Shown: one piece after another, positions 10,834-22,149 of the stretch | Layout: each line of letters begins with the position of its first letter | How positions within the stretch are numbered: the first letter of the stretch is position 1 | Source: Pardosa pseudoannulata | Taxonomy: Eukaryota; Arthropoda; Arachnida; Araneae; Lycosidae | NCBI GenBank assembly: GCA_032207245.1 | Contig: CM063500.1 | Coordinates: 84,042,257-84,106,256, forward strand | Reading direction: 5' to 3' | DNA length: 64,000 nt | The notes under the pieces: model-generated | The model's input: only the letters and a program-made list of their open reading frames with translations | What the model was told of the DNA's origin: nothing | Databases searched by the model: none | Translations under genes and position numbers: made by a program

Positions 10834-10870
10834 TTCGTGGCGCGCCTGTCTTCGTTTAAAATGAATTCAT

Positions 10871-11347
10871 CACGGAGAGAATGTGATCAAATCGTGAACA
10901 TTATTAGATTACTTTATCAGACAGACCAAGAAAGAAACAATATTTTCTGTTGGAACTATTCTAGATATTCACTGGAACCACATTACTACAGATTGTTCGT
11001 AAATATTTGATATTATTGAATATTTGTCATTGAAAAGCAGCATGTAAATTTTCGGAAAATTTATCCATCCTTTCTGTCATATTTTTCAACATTATTATTA
11101 TAGTTCCTTTGAAGTAATGCGTATGTTTTTCTTATTCTAAAGATATCATTTATGTTTTATCAGGTAACCGAGTTAAGTTTTTATGCAATTCTTAGTTGAT
11201 ACTTAACAGGCCGATACTTTATCCTATACTGGAAACAAATAGAATGTCATCTAAATCTGTAGTTACCAAACTTTAGAACTTGAGAGACAACTACATGTAT
11301 GGGGCTTACTCTTGTAATACAAATACTCTTGTAATATCTTGTATATA
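10871..11347. other. AT-rich sequence, nothing recognised
   Basis: No element or gene recognised between GC island 1 and the hairpin element. Confidence 0.4.
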
Positions 11348-11480
11348 GGACGTTGCGAGTCGGTTCTAACCTTCGTTGTGACATCATTTTGACGTCATCT
11401 TGATCGTTTGTTCACATAATGTCCGCAAACTGACGTCAAAGTGACGTCACAACGAAGGTTCGAACCGAACCGCAACGTCC
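11348..11480. repeat. Near-perfect foldback hairpin with CRE-like sites
   Basis: The left arm starts GGACGTTGCGAGTCGGTTCT and the right arm ends with its near reverse complement GAACCGCAACGTCC. The inner arms pair CCTTCGTTGTGACATCATTTTGACGTCA with its complement. Arms are about 50 bases with a loop near CGTTTGTTCACATAATG. TGACGTCA or TGACATCA, the cAMP-response-element palindrome, occurs repeatedly. It could be a foldback miniature element or a short hairpin-forming unit. Confidence 0.75.
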
Positions 11481-11730
11481 AGAGTAAGGGTCTAAATTTT
11501 TATTTCGAAGGCCACCATTCATATGAGTAATATCTTATACCCCGTCATATGACGAGATCAGGATGACGTCATTTTGACGTCAGCTTGATGTTTGTTCACA
11601 TAATGTCCTCAAACTGACGTCAAAGTGATGTCACAACAAAGGTTCGAACCGAACCGTAACATCCAGAGTAAGGGTCTATCATTTTTATTTCGCAGGCCAC
11701 CATTTATATGAATACTAGCATATAACCCGT
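11481..11730. repeat. Direct partial duplication of the CRE hairpin
   Basis: The segment 11562-11700 repeats 11390-11530 in direct order, including TTGACGTCA, TTTGTTCACATAATGTCC, AGAGTAAGGGTCTA and GCCACCATT(C/T)ATATGA. The left outer arm is missing, so only the inner hairpin can still form. The original and copy differ at scattered positions. Confidence 0.7.
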
Positions 11731-12159
11731 CATGTATCCCGTCATCAGTAAAATTTTTAATTTTCCAGAATTATAAAGTACCCTATGAGGCAGGGAAAAA
11801 ATGGTTTGTTTTTTGTGTTTTGGCTGTCCAAAATTTACTGAATCGATTGCAAAACTTGTGGTTACGTATAAAAAAACACACACACACAAACGAACAAACG
11901 TCTTAATTTTTAAATATATGTAACTTAAACTCTAAATATTTATTAGTCCGTGAAACAGATTCCTAGACTTTTATGAAAAGAATTTGTTATTTATACCTGG
12001 GATATAACTTTCACTGCAACAAAAAGTAATCGATGATTAAATTTAAAATTATCACTAATGTACCTAATCTATTATTTAAGCCAAATATAAAAGAAAATTA
12101 TTTACGTAATATCTAAGTCAAGTGATGAAAACAAAACTGCATGAAAACAATCCAGGCGA
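11731..12159. other. AT-rich sequence with a short CA run
   Basis: Contains (CA) units near 11877 and otherwise nothing recognised. Confidence 0.4.
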
Positions 12160-12372
12160 TATTCAAATAATTTAAAATAAGAAATGATTAAATGAGATGG
12201 TTAAAGGAATGACGTCATAAAGCTAGAAAAAATGTTATTTTTATAGACTTATAATGTGATAAATTGATAAATTTAATCGTCTGCTCTTCACTGGGGAAAA
12301 CAGGGTTTAAAAAATGGCATTAAAGAGCCATTCAGAAAGAGGGGAAGGGGTGGATTTCGAACGTTTTAATGA
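12160..12372 (+). mobile_element. Interspersed repeat fragment, same family as 37.5 kb
   Basis: The order TTAAAGGAATGACGTCATAA, ATGTGATAAA(T/C)TGA, CTGC(T/T)CTT, GGGGAAAA, and GAGGGGA(A/G)G followed by GATTTCGAACGTT is shared with 37.60-37.93 kb. That copy continues to a 3' end with CAGA units, so this is probably an internal piece of a retroelement 3' region. Family not named. Confidence 0.55.
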
Positions 12373-12734
12373 CGACAGTGATATTTTCTGTGATATGAAG
12401 CATATTTGTACCAATTTATTTTAGAATCGGAACGATAGTTTAAGTAGAAGATAAAATTTACTAGCTTTGAATTTTGCTAACCCTAACTCATCAGGAATCC
12501 AATATGAATGCCTCAATCCATTTCACGTCCAACCGCTTCATAAATTCCTGGAGAGACGGACAGATAACGTAGACTATTATTATACAGGAGATAAATTAAA
12601 AAAACAGTAAATATATTTATAGAATAATAATCAGAAACTTTTATCTTATTAATATAAAAGGTGCGTTTTAAAAGTAAAAAAGTTATGTTGTAGTTAAAAA
12701 AAAAACTTTGATTATGTATTATACATTTTTCTGT

Positions 12735-13180
12735 GATTATGTTTTTGCTTATCGACCATCCGTATGTGGAGTTTGGACTCCAAGGAGGCCACTGCAAAAC
12801 GGAGAGCTGCTTGTATTTCAATCCGAGAGCAAATTGTTATTAACTTACGCCCCTTGGTCAAACCAAGCATGATTGAGCCATAGGCTATTCGTATTAAGGC
12901 AAAGGGGTGCACCTTTCGTTTTTCAAGAGCCCCAGAAGGGTGAAATTACGACTTATGCTCATGTCTGTCGTCGTAATTTTGAAGCAGGGGCGACAGAAGA
13001 CCCATAAGCTTGACATGCTACCCCCAGAGGTATTGATTGAGAACTTGGACATTGTGACCACAAATATATTTTACATGCCCAAGTCACCTTTAACGAACAA
13101 GGTCGATCTTAGGTCGGCTGGGGCTTCGAACCCACATTTCTCCAGTTAAGAGAGCGTTGCCTTTGTCAACTGATCTGAAA
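12735..13180 (-). mobile_element. tRNA-Lys-like SINE, second SINE family
   Basis: On the minus strand 13177-13115 folds as a tRNA-like head: D-arm region AGTTGACAAAGGCAACG, anticodon arm CTCTCTTAACTGGAG with a CTT anticodon position, and T arm TGGGTTCGAAGCCCCA. A body of about 380 bp follows with no similarity to the CCAAACC SINE. The two open frames at 12712-12912 and 12907-13149 lie wholly in it and are not genes. A 29-base scrap of the same head is at 13944-13972. The 3' boundary near 12735 is approximate. Confidence 0.6.
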
Positions 13181-13494
13181 ATGTTTTCATCGCATAAATA
13201 TGTCGTTGAAAATTGAATTAGAATTTTCATTGCTCTCTTACTCAATGACGGGTAGTTATTTCTTTTATAAAGCTAAAAATAAGATCTTGACAAGGATGAC
13301 AGAAATATGGCTCTAAGATTTAAGTCGCAAGATACATCTAGGAGGTTATTTGGAATCTAATCTTCGACACTATTTATTTCAGTAATAAATAGTAACTAAG
13401 ATTAAAAGAAAAAATAAAAAGCACTATAGATCATAAGTTCTGTAGTTTTCATTTTGTAATCTGAATGTTAATGAAACTTTTCGTTACTTATGTT
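13181..13494. other. AT-rich sequence, nothing recognised
   Basis: No feature supported. Confidence 0.4.
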
Positions 13495-13590
13495 GCAGCT
13501 TATAATAAATACTCATTCATTTTTTTCTACGGAACATCAAAAATTTTTCACGGACTATCTACGGTCCGTGGACTATCATTTGGTGACTAC
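13495..13590 (+). mobile_element. Possible hAT-type element end
   Basis: CACGGAC at 13549 and GTCCGTGGACTATCATTTGG ending in TGACTAC resemble the 3' end of hAT miniature elements, in which GGTCCGTGGACC precedes a terminal TTTGGGAACCACTG-like repeat. The left end and 8-bp target duplication are not found, so this is a tentative identification of a fragment. Confidence 0.3.
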
Positions 13591-14799
13591 TTATTTTGGT
13601 TTTTACAAACAATGTTTAAAGTCACAGAGTATTCGAAGGCAATTACATATAATTTGCAAAAATATGATATATCAGATCTAATTTCTTGTATACTTGCACA
13701 AAAGGGTAATAACTTCTAATATGTGAACATGTATAATATCTCTATTATTTTCTTAAAGTTAATGCCAATTTGCAATTTTGTGCAGAATGGTGCGACATTC
13801 ATCAGTATTGTTTAGTATCGTGTTCATTCATAAAAAGAAGATAAATTATCTCCAAAATTGTGCTTTAGAATTATGTCTCCAAGAGATAAACATGAAAAAC
13901 CTTACATCACAAACAATTCGATATTTACTGGGGCTAAATAAAAAACTCTCCAGTTAAGAGATTGCCTTTGTAGTATGTCTAATATTCATGAAATTATCGA
14001 TGTTAAATATTACGATATATTTATACTTGGTGTGTTTATGAAAATAAAAAATAAATGATAATAATATTAATGATGCAAGTAATAAATTTATTAATAAAAG
14101 TATTTTACATTTTCATATTCAGAACAGATCATATATTTGCATGTAGTAATGAATAAAAGTGCATTTCATTTAAATCTAAAATTTAAGAAAAAATCCAAAT
14201 ATCTTGATATTATTTGGAAGTCAGTATATACAGTATATGTCAGTATATATCAGTATATTAGATGTCAGTATTACAGCACAAGATTTTATGAAATTTAAGT
14301 ACTTAATTATTTCCCAAGACTGTGAGACATGTCATAAAATGATAACAGTTCCTCCTAAATATCCATTTAATTTATATCTTTGAAATCACCATTATTTTAT
14401 GAATTCAGGGTTTAAAATATATTTTAGTAGTATCACTGTCAAACAAAATCTAAATTACTCCATACTAACTGATGAAGTGTTTTTAATGTTTATAATAATA
14501 AAATTCATAAAAAACTCAAAATATATGCATAACCCCAGAACAAAAATAATGATAGTAACATATGTCTCTTCATATGTAGTCATATCTTTCATTAAAATTA
14601 TTTATATTCTACTTTCAATTGTATGTGTTAGAAAAAATAATGATAAAATGAAATAATAAAATTTTTAAGAAACATTTATAGTTCAAATCTCTGTAATAAC
14701 ATGCTAAATTAAAATATGTAGTCTATGTCTGTGTAATTAATCCTAAGTTAAAAAAAATATTTAATATTAAGCAATGTTAAAAAAAATATATTATAAAAT
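13591..14799. other. AT-rich sequence with small SINE scrap
   Basis: Apart from CTCCAGTTAAGAGATTGCCT at about 13948, which matches the head of the tRNA-Lys-like SINE, nothing is recognised. The plus-strand frame at 14399-14656 encodes an isoleucine- and lysine-rich peptide of no known family. Confidence 0.4.
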
Positions 14800-16085
14800 A
14801 TTTGCAGTAAACAATATACATTAAATAAATATCAATCTTAGTCCTATTCATACTCATATGTTTAATTCGTAATCTGGCATTTTGTTACATTTAAAAAGAG
14901 ACCAATTATCCCACGTGAGAATTCATAAAGTTAGAATTGCATTTACATAATAGAAGATATTTAATTTTTTATCTAATGGATATTTAATTGATCTATCACT
15001 GTTCTGTATAATTTATCGTAGAAAATTAATACCATTCTAAAGCACTTGAAGAAAAAAAAAATCATTACCAATAGTCTTTTTTTTTCTTGTAAATTTCAAT
15101 ATACATTGAGAAATATCCTTCTTATTCAAGACATATTTTAAGTTATTCTACATTTCTAGACCTATTTTTTGTTACATATTAAAAAAGACCAATTTATATG
15201 TGGTGAGGTAAGATGTAATTTACAGTAAATAGTGCAGAAATATACAGTTTTTCAAATTCTGTATGGAATTTGCGTAGCAGTTCAAAATTGATTCTAAGCA
15301 CTGGGTCTCTGTCTAATTAATAATACAGTCGCCAAAAAAATTTAAGCCACCATTGCCAAGCAACCAATTGTAGAAACAACTGTAGTGGGTTTACCAATAA
15401 TCTTGTTTGATTTGGAGTTTGTAAATTTCAATATACATTAAAGAAGTATCAATCTCCTAGTCTTATTCAAGACATATTTTTTAATTCGTTATTTCTACAC
15501 TTCTAGACCTATTTTTTGTTACACATCAAAAAGAGACCAACACTATCCTATGTGATATATAGCAGGTTAGAATATCATTTACAGATAAATAATGCAGAAA
15601 TATTCTAGTAAAATCCATTAAGAATTTCCCGTACTCTTAATAACTGTTTTAGGAGTTAAGAAATTTCAATATATATTAGTGAGAGAACAATTTTTCTACT
15701 GCTATTCTAGGTATACTTTTAAGCTATATTTTTCTAGACCTATTTTATAATGTATATATCACGAAAAGACCTATGCAGTTTCCAGCAGGAAAAAAATTAC
15801 AATTTGCATATGATGAAGTAAAAAATATTTTATATGCATTGCAGAAAGCAATAAGAAATTCTTGTAATTCCAATCATAAATTTAGGGCCTAATAAACTTC
15901 AATATACATTAGAAAAAAATTTCTTGACTTTATTTCTTCAATAATTTTTTAGTTTTTCTATTTCTAGATCTGTTTTCCAGTTATAAATTAAGGAAAGATC
16001 TATTCTAATGCATGTGACCTGTGGCAAGCCAGAGTTATATTTACAGATAAATAATGCAATGAATATTCCACTCACAGCAATGAAT
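14800..16085. repeat. Diverged tandem array, units of about 230-330 bp
   Basis: Five degenerate units start near 14815, 15098, 15428, 15668 and 15896. Each carries a version of TTTCAATATACATTA, TTATTCAAGACATATTTT, TTTCTAGACCTATTTT, AAAGAGACCAA and ACAGATAAATAATGCAG. Unit length varies through deletions. No coding potential. Confidence 0.65.
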
Positions 16086-16149
16086 CTTATAATTTTCTTA
16101 TTATTGTTTGATTAGAAAACCAATTGTGAACGAGTATTGTTGAAATCGC

Positions 16150-16620
16150 TGCGAATCATCGTTTCAATTCCTTCCCTCGGGGTGTCACCGGCACAGAAAG
16201 AAAACTATCTCTCACACAAAGTAATCTCACCTTTTGTTGTGGGCTCGCAAACAGAGTTACGTCTTCACCATTTTCCCGCCCTTCCCTTCTAAATACGCGC
16301 ACAATGGATTGTTTATTTCGATTCGCCAGCGAGTGCGTGCGTGTGGGTATGGAATAATACCCTTCTTGAGTTTTCCCCGAGTGCAATCATTATCGATGAT
16401 TTGGAACAATTTTTCATCTGTTCCGCCTCTCCCCCGCACCCCTCCGTCCCCCGCTCTATCGCCTGAAGTCAAAAGATGAAGAAACCTGCCCGCTTTTCTT
16501 CAAGTCGGTCTGAAAAGATGCGCTCCCGGATGACCGGAGAACGATGTAGGAGAGTCGAGAGGCTGCCGGATTCCGGTCCGGTCGCCATTTATGGTCATTC
16601 TCAGAAAAGTATAGATCAGT
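16150..16620. promoter_or_regulatory. GC-rich island 2
   Basis: A sharply bounded segment with many CpGs amid AT-rich repeats. It contains ATTATCGATGAT, a CCGGATTCCGGTCCGG stretch, and GTCGCCATTTATGG, which combines a PHO/YY1-type GCCAT with a Hox/Caudal-like TTTATGG. Open frames on both strands (16156-16680) overlap each other and show no recognisable domain. Regulatory DNA is an inference from composition only. Confidence 0.35.
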
Positions 16621-16661
16621 CGTTACCAAACTTATAGAGCTACTGAGCAACGGTACCGTAT

Positions 16662-17000
16662 TTAACACTAGATTTATCATACCAGTGAGAACGACTGGTT
16701 TTGCAGCTGCAATTCAATGTATATTTAAATTGCTGGTAAATTTAGTGTTTAGAGGATATATAAAGTAAAATGCTCTGTTCTGTTTAAAATGGTACCGTAT
16801 TTAAAATTAGATTTACCAAATCAGTCAGAATGACTGTTTTTGCAGCTGTAATTCAATGTATATTTAAATTGCTGGTAAATCTGTGTTTAGAGGACATATA
16901 AAGTAAAATGTTCTGTTCTGTTTAAAATGGTATCGTATTTAACACTAGATTTACCACACCAGTCATTTGGACTAGTTCTACAGCCGCAATTCAAATGTAC
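16662..17000. mobile_element. Three tandem TTAA-type mini-elements related to family P8
   Basis: The word TTTAACACTAGATTTA or a variant occurs at 16662, 16801 and 16939, a period of 138-139 bp. In the first two units an inverted counterpart GGTAAAT(T)TAGTGTTTA closes about 90 bp later, so each unit looks like a terminal-repeat-flanked mini-element plus a 49-bp spacer. Each carries a CAGTSA-n-GACTG palindrome variant such as CAGTCAGAATGACTG. The same ends and palindrome occur in the TTAA element at 44546-44834. The third unit has lost its right end. Confidence 0.6.
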
Positions 17001-17536
17001 TTTTAAATACGAATAAAATATTAAAACACGTTAAAGATATTTTTTATAAGTTTTAAATTTTCAATAATTTTTAACTTTTTAAAAATTTAAAATGTCAGAT
17101 ATGATTAAAGTAGGCAGAGGTTTACAGACTGAAACGTAAATCTTTACTCAATTTGGTATACACACTTAGTTTCTGATATAAATATTTTTAAAATTATATT
17201 CCATGAATTCAATTTCATTTTTTTTTAAATTGGTGCACAATTTTCATGCTGCTTAAAAAATACTATTTGAAATGGTAATAATAAATAAGGTTTTTAAAGT
17301 TATAGACGTTAATAATGAATATATAAAAAATACCTCTCAAAAAGAGAAGAAAGTTTTATTTTATGATGAACTGGAGAAAGCGTATTAAAATGGAGATTAT
17401 AAGTCTTGAAACTATATGGTTTTACACCTCCTTGGACCTTGCTGTGAGATGCTAAAAGTAACCTTGGTATAGAAACTGTTTCAAATCTTATTTTGTTTAC
17501 TATAAATATACATTGCTATTAAATAAATAACCAATT
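17001..17536. other. AT-rich sequence, nothing recognised
   Basis: No feature supported. Confidence 0.4.
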
Positions 17537-18690
17537 TCAGTAAAACTGTATGCAAAGGGAAAGAAATTGAAATAGAATTGCACATAAAAGAAAAAAAGTG
17601 TCGAAAGTCCACTGTTCAAGGTCGTAAGCAGAGATCGAGGAACAGTGACTCGCAGTTCTACCACCGGAAACAGAATGAGAGACAGTCCAGGTGCAAGTGG
17701 GACCTATAGGACCTACAGGACAATGCTCCGAGAATCTTGTTTGAAGAAAAGGCAACAGACACATCAATCGAACTTCCCAGTAGCAGAAAGTTTATGCGGT
17801 GTTTTGTTCTGCCTCAACAATGAGGACGCCAACTCAATATCGGCTGCAAGATCGACTGATCGGACCAAAAAATTTAGTTTATGGAGCATCTAAGTAATCA
17901 TTTTCGAGCACGAATCCAAGGAATCATGGTTTGGTTGCAGACTAGAGGGAAACCAACCTAGAAGTGAGTCTTCTGCAATGCACTGAAGCGTCCACAATGA
18001 AAGACCAAATTTTCAATGGTCACCATCAAACAAGCTCACTATTACGGAACATCTTGAGTTGATGCACAAGGATGATACCATGGTCAGTGAGAATTGGATT
18101 CAGATAGCTTTCACTCAAAGTCGCTCTGTCTTGCACTTCCCCAGACTCACACACGGGAAATGGGATTGGGACAACCTGCTTTTGATGGAGTCATTTCACT
18201 TTTTCTCGCATAGCCGCCGTGTACTCTTTTTCAACTTTCCGATGATAGAAGGCCATAACAGTTCCATTGTGCCACCAACCTCCGGTTTCTCAGAAGCATG
18301 CTTTGTAAGTGTGTCCGCTTCCTTATTGCTTAAGAGCTCATGTGGATTTTAATCCACCTGAAGCTCACCTCCATGCCCCCAGAACATAAAAGTCGTCCAA
18401 GACCTTCTTTGGAAGCTGGATACTTTCTCGTCTGCAAGGAACAAAGGATATCTTAGGGGAGTCTAAGCTTTCTTCCACTGGAGACATTCCTTAGGGTCCA
18501 CAGAAGTGCTTGCAGGATAGGGTAAAGTTCAGCATCCAAAACTAAATTGTAATCTGCAAGTTGGAAGATACCGAAATATACAAGTGATTCTTGGGTTTAT
18601 TCTTGTATACAAAAAATGCTACTTGTTTCTCTGTCGACGAAAACTTCATTAAGACTCTCGGCTCGTACGCATCACGTGTGGTGAAGGTAT
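17537..18690 (-). pseudogene. Decayed LINE ORF2 segment with RNase H domain
   Basis: The minus strand encodes, in shifting frames, pieces of a retroelement RNase H. From 18640 downward one reads STEKQVAFFVYKNKPK. Next is LDAELYPILQALLWTLRN near 18530, matching the conserved AELYAI..AL helix. Then VSFRWIKIHMS near 18360 matches the W(I/V)..H strand, and LLSNKEADTLTKHAS near 18320 matches the GNE.AD.LAK catalytic histidine/aspartate region. At least three frameshifts or stops separate them. Sequence below 18060 is probably the C-terminal region but is unrecognisable in detail. Standalone plus-strand frames at 17645-17893 and 18059-18352 are antisense shadows. Confidence 0.65.
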
Positions 18691-19933
18691 GTTCTAACAG
18701 ACCGATGTCAGCTAGTTAGCAGTAGAATCAATATTGAAATCATGGAAAATTTCGGATTTTAATGAAATTTCCATGCAGGGAAAATTCTCAGATAATAACA
18801 CGGTATGTTGTCCCCAGATAGAAGTACTTGCTCAACTCAGACAGCACTGCTACCTAGAGAAACTAATCAACTCTTCTACCTTCTCGGAGGGCCAAAAATG
18901 TACTGTATTTTATTTTTAATTGTTCTCAGAATATTTTTGTCTATTACCGTTTCATATTTAAATAACCTGAAAAATTCTGATGGGAATTCTTTCAGTTTAT
19001 AATTTTTGATTACATTTGGAGAATATAAGTGAAATGCGTTTAGAGTTGAGTTAAAAAAAACTGGTTGTCTGAAGGTATTTGCTGTATTTCTCGATGTATG
19101 GGAAACTCACAGAAATAGCTGCAGTTGAATTCTTTGGTTTGTATATTCTTAAATATATGTATACTTATATAATGAATATTTAATTATGTAATTTTAACAA
19201 AATATATGTAGATAAATATATTGTATATTTTACCAATGGATTTGAAATCAAGAAAACAGTAATCTAATACTTATTTTAAATGTCATGCTTTATGAAGGTT
19301 TATTTATTTAAAGTAATGTAAGTTTAGAAAAATGTGTGTGTGTATTTAATATGTATTCTAAATTAATGTAATTTTCTAAAGTCTGAATTAATTATTACAT
19401 TCTTATTTCTCCATGTTTGATTCTAAGAATCACATATTTGATTCTTAGACAAATTAAGTCTTTCAAAATAACTCGAATCAAAAATGCAACCACTATACTG
19501 GTGCTTCCGTTACCAGTTATGACTTCCCTGGTAGTCACGAACTTACTTTATAGTATTGTTCCTTACTGGGGTCGTCAACATTATTCTCGAACCATGACGG
19601 AACTCTTGTAGGCCAAACACCTTGAACGTCGTGGCGATCAGTCGTCAGTTTATAACCGTATGGCTTCGGGGTCGGGGTACGAATACACTTACCAGTTATG
19701 ATTCCTGACCACAAAATATAAGTAATCAGTGTGTTTATCATGAAAATGGATCAGAAAATTGGGAGTGTTTGACATTTTTGAGACGTTTTAGTTTTGGAAT
19801 CTTTTCAAATTAGCCTGGTAATGGAAAGTCAGTACATCTTTTTAAACCCTTCGCTTCTAACAGTTCCGCAAAGAGCAACCCTCTGAGAACCATAGTTTCT
19901 GCAAATAAGGTTTTTCCCTCTGTTCGGGATATT
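18691..19933. other. Mostly AT-rich, no recognised gene
   Basis: The segment 19500-19700 is less AT-rich and has TTACCAGTTATGA at both its ends (about 19510 and 19691) as a direct repeat, possibly an unidentified element. The open frames there (19417-19611 plus, 19535-19741 minus) overlap each other and match nothing I know. Confidence 0.4.
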
Positions 19934-20468
19934 TTAACCATTTATATCCTGAATTAATTTACCATCAACTTTCTTACTGCATTTTTGCATCATTCGATAT
20001 GTTTTAATGGAGAATAATCATAGAAAAAACACAATTAATATTTGCTGTATTTTAGTAGTTAATTTCGCAGATGGTACTTTCTAGTACCAACATATATTTA
20101 ACTCTATGATAGAAAATAAATCATTCAATTATGAATAAAACAAATGAAATGCTTACCTGCTAAGTATAGAAGTCTCTAAAAAATAATAATACCAAATAAC
20201 TGGTAATAAACCACTAAATTTACTCAATTGAACAACACGTGTATCAACTCTATCACAAAATGACCTTAGAATACAGTACGCCAATTATAAAATCCCTATT
20301 ATGCGAATAAAAAATATTTCTGATTGGTGCTATCATTTCTTTTCTGCTGTAGGAACTGCATCGTTCATGTCCTTGTGAGTACCGACAGGAAAAACGGCTT
20401 TATTAGGAATATATAGGTGTTTGATTAAAGCGTTACTTATTAAAAATTCTGTAAAAAAATTCGATTAA
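19934..20468. mobile_element. TTAA-flanked miniature element, family P4, copy 1
   Basis: TTAA at 19934-19937 begins TTAACCATTTATATCCTGAA. The element matches 53237-53769 in inverted orientation along its whole length (535 versus 533 bp) and ends at a TTAA at 20465-20468. The right terminal repeat is much decayed here. The subterminal palindrome GGTACTTTCTAGTACC lies near 20073. No transposase frame. Confidence 0.75.
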
Positions 20469-20654
20469 ATTGAAAATTTTAAGATCGAATATGCAAAATA
20501 AAAGTGTCAAGATAATTAAGCCACATATCACTATAATTTATAAAATAATAAATTTTATAAATACAAATAATAAAACAATAAAGCTTCCCTTATCCAAACC
20601 CCAGAGTAAGAACACTGTTTATGATAATTCACTAGACATTCTCAGTTGGAAGAA

Positions 20655-20990
20655 TATAGTAAATGTAAAACGGATAGGAAGAAAGATGAATTGGGTGTGG
20701 AAGGTTTACGACTTCCATACACGGTTAAAACAATTGTTTGAACAGGACTAACCATAATTTACGTTCAACTTTTATACTACTTAATCATAATTTATGTTCA
20801 ACTTTTACATTCCCTTAGCAATCAGATTCGTCTTTTTACCGTGCACTCTGGATCATTATGTTTCAGGTCTTTTGCGTGTACGGGAACGTTAAGGAATGTT
20901 CAAACAATTGTTTTAACTGTGTATGGAAGTCGTAAACCTTCCACACCCAAACCATCTTTTTTCTTATCCGTTTTACATTTACTGGGCTGA
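20655..20990. repeat. Foldback with about 90-bp arms
   Basis: AGTAAATGTAAAACGGATA at 20658 through GTTTGAACAG at 20747 is repeated as a reverse complement from about 20897 to 20985. Arms differ at only a few positions, including the stretch GTGTGGAAGGTTTACGACTT. The loop is about 150 bp. The right arm is followed within 50 bp by the long AT microsatellite. Type of element unknown. Confidence 0.75.
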
Positions 20991-21030
20991 ATGGAGTTAC
21001 AGTGTTTTGGTTTTGATTTTGGTTCTGTTT

Positions 21031-21031
<1 letters not shown>

Positions 21032-21127
<96 letters not shown>

Positions 21128-21198
21128 TATATATGTATATATATATGCATATATATATATATATATATATATGCATATATATATATATATATATATGC

Positions 21199-21270
<72 letters not shown>

Positions 21271-21273
21271 CTA

Positions 21274-21330
<57 letters not shown>

Positions 21331-21349
21331 ATATCTATCTATCTATCTA

Positions 21350-21447
<98 letters not shown>

Positions 21448-21475
21448 ATATATATATTATATATAAATATATATG
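21032..21475. repeat. Long AT microsatellite with interruptions
   Basis: About 440 bp of alternating AT with a few variant blocks: TATGCATATA units near 21121-21200, GTGTGTGTGT near 21319, and (TATC)n near 21331-21351. All open frames here (runs of Tyr-Ile) are artefacts of the repeat. Confidence 0.97.
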
Positions 21476-21810
21476 TCAGGCCTAAAAAAGGGTAGTTGGA
21501 AATTACGTGAGTTAAAAGCGATTTTAAAAAGGGAACAATTTTATAATAATAAAATAAATGGAAAAGACCCACGTTCGCGTAAGCTTTTAGGATAATCCGG
21601 TCAGATGGAAGCATTTTGAAACAATTTGATGAGCTTGCAAACAGATAAGTTTTCAGTGAGCGCGTGGACATGGAGCTGTCAACAACACTCTACGCGTGTC
21701 TTCGACGGAAAAGTGAAAATGGCTCAAGTTTTACTTTAACGATGGTTTAATAAACTTATTATTATCAAGAAGACTGTTTTCCATTCGCCTTAACTCTGGA
21801 TCACGACATG

Positions 21811-21955
<145 letters not shown>

Positions 21956-22149
21956 TATGCTCGTAAGATGTCCTTTATACTGGCATACAGAGATGTTATG
22001 AACAGTTGACAAGCAGGGAAATACATCGTATTTCAATGATTACAAGCATGCTTTTTGAAAGAGTGTCTCCCAAAGGAATTCGTGACTGCCCTCGTAGATC
22101 ATAAAAACATCCATGTTCAAACATGGCTCCTGCGATAACTTAGTCTGCT

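Larger units (their letters stand above)
9700..10870. promoter_or_regulatory. GC-rich, CpG-containing island 1, promoter-like
   Basis: Base composition changes abruptly from AT-rich to mixed and GC-rich with many CpG dinucleotides. Visible motifs include GAGA tracts near 9835-9850, CT repeats near 9938-9951 and 10660-10673, CCAAT-type words near 10292, 10322 and 10464, and a TATAAAAG at 10259-10266. A short ATG frame follows at 10732. Several overlapping open frames on both strands are low-complexity and look like consequences of GC richness. The likeliest reading is a promoter/5'-exon region or enhancer of an unseen host gene; direction is probably plus. RNA evidence would decide. Confidence 0.45.

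Noticed and set aside
12712..13149. Two open frames on opposite strands at 12.7-13.15 kb
   Set aside because: Both fall within the tRNA-Lys-like SINE.
17645..18352. Plus-strand open frames at 17645-17893 and 18059-18352
   Set aside because: They are antisense to a decayed LINE RNase H region read on the minus strand.
20923..21495. Open frames of 164-190 codons rich in Tyr-Ile
   Set aside because: They are translations of the AT microsatellite and have no coding meaning. The same holds for frames in the CA tract at 21.7-22.0 kb and in the AT blocks at 45.6 kb.
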